From the NCBI RefSeq assembly GCF_000350225.1, contig NW_005179149.1, forward strand, positions 62,001 to 126,000: DNA of 64,000 nt. Reading direction: 5' to 3'. Both the position numbers and the translations under genes were made by a program. Origin of the DNA: Chondrus crispus. Taxonomy: Eukaryota; Rhodophyta; Florideophyceae; Gigartinales; Gigartinaceae. Shown in pieces: positions 42,545-53,877 of this stretch; within the stretch, counting starts at the first letter, position 1; every line of letters begins with the position of its first letter. The notes beneath the pieces were generated by a model. That model saw only the letters and a program-made list of their open reading frames with translations, was not told the DNA's origin and did not search any database.

Positions 42545-43436
42545 CTAGCAATGGAGCTGTGATAGTCTATCGATCGTGTGCACGATCTCTATACGAAGGC
42601 GAGGGCTCAGAGGATCAAAAGCATCTGTAGCGATGTATAGGTTGAAAGTACGGGCAGTGGTGACCGTAGGACGTTGGAAGGTCGAAAAGAGTGGTGCAGT
42701 TGTGCAATTCTGGATCGCGTCTTTACCGATATCCAATCTCAACATTATGGAGGAATCATCTGGGATAAGATTGAAGATATTGTTGCAAAGTTGATTTTCC
42801 ACGTCAAAGACATTCAGTTCCAATCGACCAACTATTGGATTTGGGTCCAATCCCTTTTCTACCCGACTGTGCGTGACTTTTTCGTGAGGGGGTAACGCCG
42901 TTTGGTCAACTTCAAGCAAATCACAGAGCGTGGCAGCTCCATATATGCCAGCAGTCGATTTGGAGGATCCTGGATCTGAGATGGGTTTTGGATCCCTAAT
43001 AGTTAAAACTCAGTCACGGAAGAATGTTTTGGTGATGCATCACCAAATCATTCTTCCATAACTGTGTCCATGGGTTCGTCTGATTCGTCCGAGTCGGAGT
43101 TATTCTGTTTGATCTGGTCATGGAACCTGACTGCCTTTAATGACGAAGCTCGTTCTTCCAAACGTCCGTTCGCTGGAGACCTTCGATTCCTTTAGGATAA
43201 CTGTTGTACAGCGGTCACTGTTTGTCGTGTGCCCAGTGACCTTTAGAGCCACATGCCGCGCGTCTGGAATTCTTCTTAAATTCATGTGCCACCACTTCGT
43301 GAGAATATCCACGGTTTAGGTATCTTCCAATCTTGATACTAATCAGACTACCGATAAATTTCGGTGGGTCGTCAACCGTGATCGTTTTGGGCTCGATATA
43401 TCGATCTAATACCATTTGAAGCATCAATACTGTCAT
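42545..43436 (-). pseudogene. Retroelement gag/pol scraps
   Basis: Frames at 43215-43436 and 43118-43312 share, across a frameshift, a CGSKGHWAH stretch followed by a Cys, like half of a retroviral zinc knuckle. A further frame at 42545-42919 follows in the same direction and may be the protease part, but no active-site motif is visible. The AT-rich base use differs from the neighbouring LTR elements, so this is another family, cut by family 2. Weak assignment. Confidence 0.35.
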
Positions 43437-43553
43437 CGAGATGGAAGTTGAGCCTCTCGGGATCGTTAGGAGCTACGGGACATGAACGGTGAGAGAAACG
43501 TTTTTGAATGCTTGATCAACACATTCAGTTTGTTAAAAGCAGTCACACATAGC

Positions 43554-44078
43554 TGTGGTATAACTACCTTCGTCCCGACCACTCCGAACGAGGGGGGTTA
43601 GAGGTAAGGGAGCGCGCGACGCTGGGTAACCCACGCGAGCGCGAACCGTACGGAAGGACTCGAAAAGAGGGAAGGCTCACGTGGCCGGTGACGCGCAGCC
43701 GGTCGGTGGTGTCAGATCCGGACGGCCGGTCACGGGTTAGAAGCCTGAACTAAAGGAAAACCGGAACGGTGTTAGCACTTAGCCGTAAAGAGAAGGGAGG
43801 CGAGTCTACCCCCGTTTACTGGAACGGGGCAGGTGCCCCTGGTCTTAACCCCTAAGTGGGACGCCAGGACACCTGTCCCGCTACAGTAGCTGTTACATAC
43901 TGTATACCAGCTACTGTACTAAATTGGCTAATTTGTGCCATTAACCACTAATTGCTAATTACTTACCGGATGGGTCGCACACGTGTGCCCGTGGCCACGA
44001 CCGGCGCCAACGGTTGTGTCACGTGTACGCCGTGGAGGTACTACTGTGCTCGCAGAGGGCGCGTGCACGATTACTACA
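43554..44078 (-). mobile_element. Solo LTR related to family 2
   Basis: Minus-strand sequence beginning TGTAGTAATCGTGC and ending GTTATACCACA. Its second half aligns with the family-2 LTR (GGGGTTAAGACC, CCAGTAAACGGGGG, TTCTAACCCG) at perhaps two-thirds identity. No coding part is attached and no clear target duplicate is seen. Confidence 0.55.
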
Positions 44079-44413
44079 GTAGTAACCGCCCGTCTCGGCG
44101 GTTCTCATCTCCCGCCGGGGGTCGCGGTGTGGAGTTGTACCACAATAGCTGCGACTCCATTGTATCTGGGATTTCATTTTGACTAGTTGTAGACGCTTGG
44201 AGGTCCCAGTACATCAGAGGATACTTTGGATATCTCCGTTTTGTGTTGATAAGGATCAGACGCGTTGTTTATCAGGATCAAGAGCAGGTTTCTGTATACA
44301 GTATCAAGTAGGTCTGCATTATCAAGCAACACAAGAGCAATGTGCTGCTTCTCCAGATGAGTAAGGGAGTGCTCAAAGAAATTTAGATGCTCTTGAGCTA
44401 TGCCTCCGAATAG
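44079..44413. other. No gene recognised
   Basis: AT-richer spacer with a short open frame at 44179-44364 that resembles nothing I know. Confidence 0.3.
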
Positions 44414-44843
44414 TTATACAAAATAAGCGCAGCTTTCAACCTTATTTCGTTTAAACCCAAACACCTTCCTCCCGGTAGTTATGAAGCGTTTAGCGGCATC
44501 GGTCGACGAGTCTTTAGTGACAATTCGGAGGATCTTCTCGACGATTTCTTCATATGCTTGGTACGACAGCGTTTTGTTATAATCGTCTGGACTGAGCGAA
44601 AGCTTTCCAATTTGAATTTCGGGCTCTATTACTTCATGGTACACAGGGTATACCTGCGTATACGGCATGAAAACATCCATTCGCGACATCTGTGGCCTTT
44701 GTATCACCATCGTTCACAAACACTTTGACCCTCTGCATACACATCCTCGCGTCCGTCCTATACTTGAGCTTGTCCGTCTTGGCCGTCAATCGCGGTGCAT
44801 CAACCGGTCCGTTGGCCGAGGTCCGTTGGGGCTCTGGATGCAT
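44414..44843 (-). pseudogene. Unrecognised broken reading frame
   Basis: Two overlapping frames (44634-44843 and 44414-44710) with protein-like composition, for example VIEPEIQIGKLSLSPDDYNKTLSYQAYEEIVEKIL in part, joined by a shift near 44640. LTR4 copy 3 is inserted just upstream at AATCT. I do not recognise a family; it may be a host gene fragment or a retroelement piece. Confidence 0.3.
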
Positions 44844-44855
44844 ATCTGTGAATCT

Positions 44856-45986
44856 TGTAGTGCAATACGCACCTGAAAAGGGGGGTGAAAAGAAAGGAAA
44901 ATATTTGGATATGAAAGGTAGTCCGGGTTGGGGGACACACGTGTGAATAACTGCACAGTTTTAATTTTTAATCATTTTATTTTATTTAGTTAATTAGTTG
45001 GCATTAATTTGGCTGACACTAGATTAGATCTAGGATCTAGCGCCGCGAGCTACTGTAGTGGCTCCGGCGGGGCGATATATACCTTAGCCCTCTGACCACC
45101 AAGTCAGTAAAGGTAACCCGAGTTGCCAAAGTTGAATATCGCCTTGGTCGAAGTCCGTCTTTCCCAAGACGCCCCCTTTTACCACAGATTACGTTGTCCT
45201 TTGCGCTCGGGGGTTCCCTTTCCTTTTCCTTTTTTTCACCTATCCTTTTCTATTTCTATCTCTATTTCTATTCCCTTATCTTGTGTTGGTTCCACAGTGC
45301 CTGATTGCGATCCGCATTGTGACGACTGGAGTCATCGGGCTCTTGTGTTGGTTCTTTTGTTTGTTGTTGGTGCCATCGGCTTTGGTTGCGACCGGACCGG
45401 TGTATGTGTCTTGGCCATCGGGCGACACGTGAGTGTAGCGCTGCTACTTGATTACGTCCACCGACGGAGGCTGTTGCGACGACGTCTCCCTCGAAGGTCC
45501 TGTTGTGTATACAGGACAGTGTTGGTTCCATCGGATACAGGTTGCGACCGTTCCGGTGTCGGTACTTTGCCATCGGGCAGTACGGAGGTGTAGCGCTGCT
45601 ACGTGTTTGCTAATTACCGCCGGGCTGCGTTGCGACGCCCCCGTCGAAGACCTTATCAAGGGTATAAGGTGTAACAGGTGCTCCGCGAGCATTGGCTTTA
45701 CGACCCATCGGGCACGGCTTCCTAATCACTGCCCCGAACTCGCCGAGCAGCTGCCTGTACAAGACTCTACCACCATTCGTCCCAGAGCGGGCCTTTTCCT
45801 TTTGCCCCCCCCCCCCTATCAGGGACTTGAGCTACTGTGGGCCGCAGACCCACTTAAAGGGAAAAGGAGAATCGGACACTCCGTAGGGCTGTGCCGTCGG
45901 CAACTCTTGTTGGTTCTTGTTTGTTGGTTGTGTTGTCGCTGGACCGTTGGACCCTGGTTCCGGCCTGACAGGCACATTGCGCTACA
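44856..45986 (-). mobile_element. LTR4 solo LTR, copy 3
   Basis: 1131 bases, reverse orientation relative to copies 1 and 2, with perfect AATCT duplicates at 44851-44855 and 45987-45991. Ends TGTAGTGCAATACG..CATTGCGCTACA. Confidence 0.7.
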
Positions 45987-47379
45987 AATCTGTAGTAGCG
46001 GGAGACTGGAGACTGGCACGCCTGAGGAAGCAGAGGAGGGGCAGAGAGGATCTTACAGGATACACTTTTCGGCACCAGTCCTCGCCTACCTCTTTCTCAC
46101 CGAGGAGGTCCACTTTTTCTTCCTTTCATAGACCAATAGAGCGTTGATCAGCTTCGCTATTCTGGAGCTTCCTCGAGTGCACCATGCACTTGCAAATGCA
46201 CTGAGCGCAGAATACATTCGTCCGTTACGAATGCGACTCTACATTCGAATACGAGCATTGGCATTAAGCATCGCGACCTAACGGTCACTCATGAATGCAT
46301 CTGCACTTCTACTTATTTTATCTAACTTTAAGGGGGGAGGGGGGGCGATGATATACCACAGGACGGGCGTTAACGAAACATATTTGGGTGTGCATGATAG
46401 GGCCGAGCTGTGATAGGGCATACGGGCCATGGCAGCCGAGGCAACACTGGACCATATCGTGTACACTACAGTTGCGGAAATGCAAATGGATTATATCATT
46501 AAGATTGGATCAAGTTAGTGCGTAGATACCAATACGTCACCATGCCTTCAGCAAGAATGTAACGTCATGGTGTCACGTCGAGATGCAGAAAAGCGGACGA
46601 AGGATGTGGAAGGAGCATTGCGAGCGGAACGGACGCGAAGCAAGAAACGAAGGAGCGCTGCAAATATGAATGCTGAGATACTGAAGAGTATTCAGTGATG
46701 AGGGTAAGCAAGGAGCGTAAGTGTACAAGCGAATAAAACTCATCAGGCAGGATGAGGTGAACAGAATGCGAAAATGCATTGCGCAATACAGCGATCAGAT
46801 ACGAGCTAAAGCACCCAGCGACGTGCAACGCAGCACGGACGAAGAGCAATGCAGCGAGACCGAAGTCTTGCAAAAGAGACAGAGCGCAATGCGGAAGTAG
46901 ACGATACAAGCGACGCGATACGTACTTAAGAGCGATAGATGCAGCGATAACTAAGGAAAAGAAGCAGTGAAGAGCCACCATTTGTGCTGAAAAAGGATGC
47001 CACCGCTATCCCTCCATAGAAAACATCCTTGAGCTCCCCAAACCACAACACATGATCACAGTGTTTAACCTGGACCAGGTTAAATTTGAAGCCCACTTTT
47101 CGATATCCACTCATGAAATAATCTGGAGTATGTTAATTTTGAATCCAGGCTAATTAGAGTGGAATTTCCAAATAATCTGGACCATTTTATTTTTTGGTAG
47201 CCAATGTAACCTGGACGCAGTCATCATACGCATTGCTACAGAACGACTCTTCATTCGATTGGCGCACCATCAAAATTATTGCGTTGTTCCGCAATAATGG
47301 CCTGCAGCTCATGGGACAGCTGCTTTTCCTCCCACAAACCGTTTTAATTGAGGGCCAAACCGGTTGGAATCATCCGTAA
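45987..47379. other. Intergenic, purine-skewed stretch, no gene
   Basis: Bases 46590-46980 are strongly purine-rich on the plus strand, which creates open frames on both strands without domains. Around 46330-46400 a G-run followed by GATATACCACAGGACGGGCG resembles 61430-61460. The phrase TTAATTTTGAATCCA at about 47133 recurs at about 52320. Confidence 0.35.
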
Positions 47380-47762
47380 TACAGGGGGGGTCGGGCAATA
47401 GTGTCACTGTGATTAGTGCCTCCCACGCATTAGTGCTATGCAAAACGCCATGGCACGGTTATCATACTTCCTACACGTGTTCATACACGTGTGGCTTCAG
47501 TAGTAGCAGGACTGCAGAGTCGAAGGTGCGACGGCGGAAAGCGGAGTGACGAAACCGCATCCGTTTTGTCTATAAGCGAAACCCCATTGTATCGCTTGCT
47601 GAGAGACACATTGAAAACAACTTTTGAACCGTTATCGGACCTCCGACTCAAGAACCATCCTCGCATCTAAATTCCTCTCGAACATCTCGCCCGCGACCCA
47701 CTCGTAATGAAAACATTGAGGCCGGTCGCCTACTCAAAATCGGACACTCCGCCCACCACATC

Positions 47763-49379
47763 ATGAAGAAATATTCGGTCTCGCGGCGCACTGTAACAAA
47801 TATTGCTAGAAATCTTAAATCACTGACGAAAAAAGCAGAAACCGTGAAACGTTTTCTTCACAGCAAAGACTGTGAGGGAGGCCCCATTCCCTGTACTGGA
47901 ATCCGGTATTATGTCCTTCATATCTCTTGCCTGTTCCGCCAAAATGTCCGTCACGCATAATATTATTGCGGCAAAAGCAATATACTTTCGAGACAAATTA
48001 TTACGTAAAGATCTACCTGAGTCACAAGCATGTGCCGTCCGTCACTTTTCTGCTTCACGCGGATGGACAGACAAATTTGTCAAGAGACATGGCTTGCGCT
48101 CTGTCGCCCTCCATGGCGAGGCCGGTAGTGATTAGATTTCAGGCGTCGCAGTGGGTGTTGCTACATTGAGGGCCAAGCTCCGCGAATATGAATTGCAAAA
48201 TATATACAACGTGGACGAGACTGGTTTATTTTTTAATCTTATTCCCCGACGCACATATATATGCACTTATGAAAAAAAGGCATCGGTTCGTGGTACCAAG
48301 GGAATGAGTGCGAAAGACAGGATCACGGCGTATGTTGGGACGAATGCGGATGGTACATGCAAGCTGCCGATGGCAATCATCGGCAGGGCCACGAATCCCC
48401 GGTGCTTTCGGCTGGGTGATCCCCCTGCCCATTACTTCAGTCAACAAAATGCATGGTCGGATTCTGTAACATTTAAGAAATGGTTCAATAATGTCTTTGT
48501 TCCTTTCATAAGGAAGAGAACATCTAAGCCCGTTATAGTTGTTATGTACAACTGCGGTCCACACTGCAATGACATAGTTGACCATGCAGGGCAAATAGAA
48601 ATTGACACCCTTCCCCCAAATTTTACTGTAGTTCACCTGCCGATGGAGCGGGGTATCATTTCATCATGGAAAAGTAAGTACAGGCACCACATGTTGAAAC
48701 AAATTGTGATTGGCATTGAGAAGCGCGCAGAGAAGAGAGGCACCAACAAAAAATGAAGCCGGGCACGAAAGGCATTCGGGAGGGATATGACCCTCATATG
48801 CTCGACGTGGCAGAGATGGTGTTCGATACCTGGAAGGATGTCACCCAGCAAACAATTGCACGTTGCTGGGTGAAATCCGATGTTTTGCCGTTAGAAAGGC
48901 AGGCCACATTAACGGCAGAACATGGGAAGATGAGATCACGTCGTATAGCAGTTGAGCAGAAAGTACTTGATGACATCAAATCAATGATGAAATTTCTCAT
49001 CCCGAATGTGTCCAACGATGATTGTTTAGATATTTATCGCGATTCACATTTATGAAGTGATGCTATAGAAGGATTGATTGATGTCGAAGAGCATGGCGCT
49101 GTGCGAGAAGGAATTGTAAACGACGCTATGGATGACTTATTACAGGACAGTTTCGAGCCTTGGAATGCAGCCATATTCTCCAGTGATGAAGCAGACAGTG
49201 ATACAAATAGTAGAACAGTGGTGCAAGCGGTTCCCAGTTCTTTGCAAATCGCAGAGATGTTCAGTACTGTGGAGTCTTCAGCGTATAATTGTAATGTGTC
49301 GGAGGCCTCTATGTATCTACGTAAGGCGAAAAAGGCTTTCACAGCCGCAAGGGAGACATCAAAAAAATGCAGCCTCTAA
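47763..49379 (+). pseudogene. pogo-type transposase 1 (DDE_1), decayed
   Basis: Tigger/pogo-type transposase. Parts in order over several frames: Psq-like helix-turn-helix remnant (KKYSVSRRTVTNIARN, 47763); CENP-B-type DNA-binding part (RHFSASRGWTDKFVKRHGL, about 48040); catalytic core with NVDETGLFFNL (48210), MAIIGRATNPRCF, FKKWFNNVFVPF, then VVMYNCGPH (48537) and LPMERGIISSWKSKYRHHML (48640). In active members the second and third positions are Asp (DNCGPH and PMD); here they are Tyr and Glu. The C-terminal part continues to 49379 with the tail shared with 2454-2663. Frameshifts and lost catalytic residues make it dead. Confidence 0.85.
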
Positions 49380-49656
49380 GTAGGCTGTTATTAACGACTT
49401 CTTCCCTAACAAATGAAATAAACGAGCTCTTCGTTGTTCGCTATACACGCCACGCACATTAAAGGCCTTCAGAGATGTTTTGGAATGCCTCCGCAGTGGA
49501 TATGCACCTGGGGTAGAGCGTGTATGCACCTAAGGTACCGCTGGAGCATCCTCGGCGTCCTTCTCCCTTCGCGCAACGTGGCCACACGCACCTCGGACAC
49601 ACAACGCACCGCAGGCGACCAGCTCGGCACATGGCTGCGGCGGCGCGCCAGCGGCG

Positions 49657-49809
49657 TTATGCCCCCAGCGGCCCGAGCAGGCTCTGGCGCACGGCTTCGA
49701 CGCATCGCCTCGCATCCATGAAGCTCTTGGCCAGCCCGGCGCGCGGGCTAGACGCTGTGAAGCGCAGGCCGGTCCCGCTGCACATGTCGTACAACACGTA
49801 GCGCCGCAT
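49657..49809 (-). pseudogene. Possible captured gene fragment in pogo 1
   Basis: A 50-codon ATG frame inside a GC-rich island of about 300 bases within an otherwise AT-richer element, just past the transposase. Composition (for example GLAKSFMDARRCVEAVRQSL) looks protein-like but matches no family I know. The composition change suggests host sequence capture; it could equally be chance. Confidence 0.25.
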
Positions 49810-50147
49810 CACCTACAGCGGGCACGGGATATGCTGTTTGAATTTAACAGAGAAGATCTGGGCGGGGCGTCGCAGGGGTAGAGGGTTAGAGTGGGTGCAA
49901 GGGAGGAGAGAGCGGACAGGGGGAGGCAGGGACGTTCGCAGCTGTCGCCTGTTGAGAGGTACATTAGAATTCCCCTTCAAAGCCTTGCGTCTCTGATCGC
50001 TCGCTTCAAACAGCACACAACTGTATGTAAATGATTCTGTTTTGGTGCTGTCAGTAAAGTGCCATTCACGAAATAGTGCCATATGTCGAGGTCTGTTCCG
50101 GTAAAGCACTATTGCGTGGGACCCCCTGTACCATACTAGCCGGCAAT

Positions 50148-50306
50148 ATGATAAGTGTGCGTTGTCCACCGGCCTCGAATGCAGATATTCTGCCGAGTGC
50201 TGACATGATGCCCTCGGCAAGACTCGGGCATCATATTAAGCACGAGGCGGAATATCCGCACGAGGGCGCAGTGGACAACATGCTTGTCAATCGGGCGTGC
50301 GATATC
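50148..50306. repeat. Imperfect foldback repeat
   Basis: GTTGTCCAC with GATATTCTGCC on the left pairs with GGCGGAATATC and GTGGACAAC on the right; the centre also pairs (GATGCCCTCGG with CTCGGGCATC). It looks like a foldback MITE of about 160 bases next to the pogo right end. GCTTGTCAATCGGGCGTGCG (50282-50301) recurs inverted at 52254-52273. Confidence 0.5.
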
Positions 50307-50575
50307 ATTACACCAGTGTAATGTAATTTTGTGAATTAATAAAGGCTTGCCACATACTGTAATCAGTAAGGTAGGACGTGGCTGTTTCATGGAAGTGACG
50401 TTTTGCTACGACTACAAGGCATAATGTTTTGTACATGTAGTCCATGAAACAGGCACGGTATATACGCCGCAGCCCAGACCAGAGTTACGCCCTCTTCCTT
50501 CTCTACTGCATCTACCGTGAGCTCCACATCATCCGTCCCAAGCACACCCTCTCCTGATAACCTTGACGAGTTTCC
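50307..50575. other. Spacer before the Crypton, nothing recognised
   Basis: Contains AATAAAGG (50337), possibly a 3'-end signal, and no supported frame in the recombinase direction. Confidence 0.3.
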
Positions 50576-52115
50576 ATGGACCTTCAATTTAGACGCAAAA
50601 CCAAACTTCCCGTCTCTCTTTTCGCTTCCCTGCGCTGGCCTTCCAAAAACGCCGGGACTACAGACACAGTCCCATCGCACTCTGCTGCCGCTATGAGGTA
50701 CATCGGCACCCGGACGCCGGCTAACACCGTACGTGCAAACACTACTTCTCTGCGGGCTCTGGTCCGGTTCCTCACTTGCAGCAACAGCCTTACTGTAACA
50801 AGTCCCCAAAAAATGCCATCAAGTGAGCCATCAAGTGAGGACATGGATCCAGCTCGCAGACACCTATTCCAAGACGACGCGAACGGATTCTTCCTCCCTG
50901 GTTTCGCAAAGTGGACCACTCAGCAGCTCCATCGCGTCAGGTTCTATTTAATCGAATTTGCAGTCAACTATAGATCAGGAAGAGGGGAAGAGGTAAAGCC
51001 AACGACTATGAAAAGCAACATCATGGGAATTCAAAGGGCATTCGCAAAAGAATGGGGTTACAATATTAAGCTGTTGGAGGGTCCGGTGTTCGCGCGCCCA
51101 AAAAATGGTCTGATGTCTGTCATCGATAACAGATTTTCGGAGCAGCAGAGCTGAGGTATTTTTGTCGAAAACCACAACACGCTCTCTCAAGTCGACTTAT
51201 CGACTTTGTACAACTCCCGGTTTCTCTCTCGCCAAACGCCGTATGGATTTCAAGCTCGGCTGATATTTGACGTCGCGCTGGTCACCGCAATGCGCCCGTC
51301 TTCTCTAGCATCTTTAACACTAAGACAGTTTAAGAAGATGGAAATGGAGGGAGAGCTTGTTTGGATTATATCTGGGGTGTTTGGCAGCCGCATCGGCGCG
51401 TTAAAAAGTAATGCCGGAGGGTGGAATGCTGTTCGTGGCGGGCCTCCGGAAGTCTGCGTGTGGGATCGCAATGCCTTTGATGGTACGCTTAATGTGTTTC
51501 AGGATATTGAGGACTACATGACCATTCGCACAAGTCCGATCGTTTCTTTTTGGCAGTGAACCCGAAAGGAAAAACCTGCATGAGTTTTTTAAAAGGCAGC
51601 ACTTGGGACGAAACTCTTTTTCAAAGATAATGAAGGAGGTATGCACTAGCGCTGGAGTATTGGGTAGTGGATTTGCAGCCGGTATGACCGCGCATGGGCT
51701 CCGAGGAACGGTGGTGACGATGCTTTTTGAGTCCGGATTTTCGGACGCCAATGTGGCAATGCGAACAGGGCATCGCGACTTAATGTCGCTCAAGAACTAC
51801 CATAACCTGCGGGGAAAGTTGGGGTTGCGACAACAGCGGTCTATTTTTGGAAAAACAGAGAAGGATACCAAGATTGTCCATGCTGCAAAGGAAGCCCTCT
51901 GCGAGAAAGAAAACAATGAGCCAGTAGATGGAGATCAAAAGCAACCAGAACGTGGCTCGGGAGTTGACAAGGGGGAGGATCTACCTAATGATGTCAGAGA
52001 CGATGGTCAGACAGGACAGCTGTCTGAAAGGCATACAACTGTTCTGTCTGATGTCGGTGCGATTTCTGGTGGTACATTTACCATCAATTTGCACAACTAT
52101 TACCGTTGGCATTAG
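50576..52115 (+). pseudogene. Crypton tyrosine recombinase, broken
   Basis: Crypton DNA transposons encode a tyrosine recombinase that moves the element through a circular intermediate. The N-terminal core-binding part lies at 50830-51150. The catalytic part follows with VTAMRPSSLASLTL (first Arg, about 51285), then HGLRGTVVTML (His and second Arg, 51686), ANVAMRTGHRDLMSLKNYHNL (the His/Arg pair and the nucleophile Tyr, about 51755). All catalytic residues are present. The frame has TGA at 51152 and a one-base shift near 51546 in a T-run, where SFLFGSEPERKNLHEFF resumes in the next frame. No zinc finger is seen in the tail. Terminal structures are not clear, as expected for this group. Confidence 0.78.
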
Positions 52116-52646
52116 AGCACTGTATAATAGTACCAATAAATAAACAATGCATGTAATGCAGTGAAATATCTCCATATGGCACCCGACCCAGTGCAATACA
52201 GCGATATTGCACCGGGCGGAGTGCATATCAGTCATATCACGGCGCATCCATATCGCACGCCCGGTTGACAAGCGGAGGAGAAGGGCTGGGCTGGTCACAA
52301 CAATTTATCTGGACCATATTAATTTTGAATCCATACTGGGCGCTTCCTGAAACTATTTTTGTGCAGTACACATTTTTTTGACAAACTTCTCAAAATCTAG
52401 AAATGTGCTTCTGTTTCACCCCTGAAACTCGTGTGCACAAATTTCTCCACTGACTGACGAGCAGTAATTTTGCTCCTACTCAATGGCATCGAAGGGCTCT
52501 GCGGACGAGACGCGAAACCGACCGGTATATCCCTGAGAAGGCATGCCTCCCTCATCTGCGCTGCTGCTGTTGCTTCTCCGCCAAGAAAGTAATAGCAGGC
52601 GCTCCCTCACCTTCCGCACGATGTCCTCCTTCCTTTTCTCGACCGC
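52116..52646. other. Spacer, nothing recognised
   Basis: Contains the inverted partner (52251-52273) of the sequence at 50282-50304 and a second copy of TTAATTTTGAATCCA. The open minus-strand frame at 52476-53057 is taken as a shadow of the next entry. Confidence 0.3.
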
Positions 52647-53450
52647 ATGATCCCCGCCGAAACCACCCTCTGCTCCCAGTTTTGCAGCACCACCGTGGCC
52701 GCCGTCACGGACCCGGCCATCTGGGCCTCGTTCGCGCGCCGTCATCTCGGCATCGCCCCACCCCAGCACGCGCTCTCTGCCGCCACCCCCTCTTCGCTCG
52801 CAGCCTCCCTCGTGCCCCGCTGGTGGCTCGCCAACGGCGCCTTCGTCCCGGGCGTCCCTGTGCACTTCTGCAAGGGCTTCACCGAGGTCCACGCCCGCGG
52901 CGGCGTCGAGCGCGACGTTGCCGAGGACTCCGTCGCTGCCTACGTCTTCAGCCGCCACAAGGACGTCGCCGTCATCGCCCCCGTCGTGACCATGCGCTTC
53001 TTCCTCGAGGCCGGGACTCCATTCCCCATGGAGCGCATGCCTCTGCGCCTCGTTCACGTCTCCAAGACCGCGCCGCGTGATCCGCCCGCCTTCCCGCCGT
53101 CGACCCCACCCCTGCTCGATGCGCCCGACACGCGCGAGCGCGCGTCGTTGTCAATAGATTGACACTGCTCGCGTGTGCCGTGACCAGCGGCGACCGTGTG
53201 CGCGTGCTGGACGTGCACGTGCCGCCGGAGCTCCGGCGGGCCAAACCGCCGCTGAACATGATGGCCGTGGAGTACGACCGCACATCGCGCGCGGCGTACT
53301 GGCTTAAGTCTGTCGACGTCGAGCCGTGCATCCTACCGATGCCGCCAATCGCCGATGACGCGTGGCGCTTCACGCCGCGAGTGCCGGACATGACGCCCCC
53401 GCGCCCGTGGGCATGCTGGCGGGAGCTGGAGAATGGGAGCTGGAAAATGG
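52647..53450 (+). pseudogene. GC-rich gene remnant of unknown function
   Basis: Frame 52647-53162 starts ATG with CSQFCSTTVAAVTDPAIWASFARRHLG and continues with RHKDVAVIAPVVTMRFFLEAG; a shift near 53140 leads to the frame RVLDVHVPPELRRAKPPLNMM to about 53420. Third positions are strongly GC-rich, unlike the surrounding AT-rich sequence, and the text reads like real protein. The N-terminal portion could be an F-box-like start, which I cannot confirm. After 53420 the sequence becomes a GGGAGCTGGAAAATGGGAGC short tandem repeat. Possibly a host gene fragment. Confidence 0.4.
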
Positions 53451-53877
53451 GAGCTGGGGGATGGGAGCTGGAGGATAGAGGATGTTGGAGGCGGGAATGC
53501 GGAAGACAGAGATGCGCTTGTTGGCGGAGGATGCTATCCCGTTCTCGCTCTCATTCCCGCCAAAAATGCGATTTGTGTATGTTGCACATTTGCCTCGTCC
53601 GTGGTCGAGCCTATACCAGTTTTGTCATTTGTGCATACACAAATTACAGTGATGTACACAAAAATGGTGATTTGTGTACAGTCAGCCCTCCCAATAGTAC
53701 TCCCTCGATAGTAATTCACCCCTCAGTATGAATACCACCCGTCTTTCCCCTAAGAAAAAGTGTGATCTGAGATGGTATGGGCAGGTCATCTGGATACGGA
53801 AATAGTGTGTTGATTTCGCGAAAACAAATTGAATATTAATTAAAATTTTGAAGCAAGACCATTTCGAATAAGGATCG

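Larger units (their letters stand above)
47382..50128 (+). mobile_element. pogo-type DNA transposon 1
   Basis: 2747 bases between TA at 47380-47381 and TA at 50129-50130. The left end is CAGGGGGGGTCGGGCAATAG and the reversed right end is CAGGGGGTCCCACGCAATAG, both leading into TAGTG. It contains a decayed transposase (47763-49379) and a GC-rich island of different origin (about 49520-49815). Confidence 0.8.

Noticed and set aside
45448-46131. 227-codon frame in LTR4 copy 3 (similar frame at 7545-8168)
   Set aside because: Not open in copies 2 and 4, made of internal repeats, and lies in a probable LTR.
46565-46981. 138-codon hydrophobic minus-strand frame
   Set aside because: Produced by the purine-rich plus strand; composition is biased and no start context or homologue is seen.
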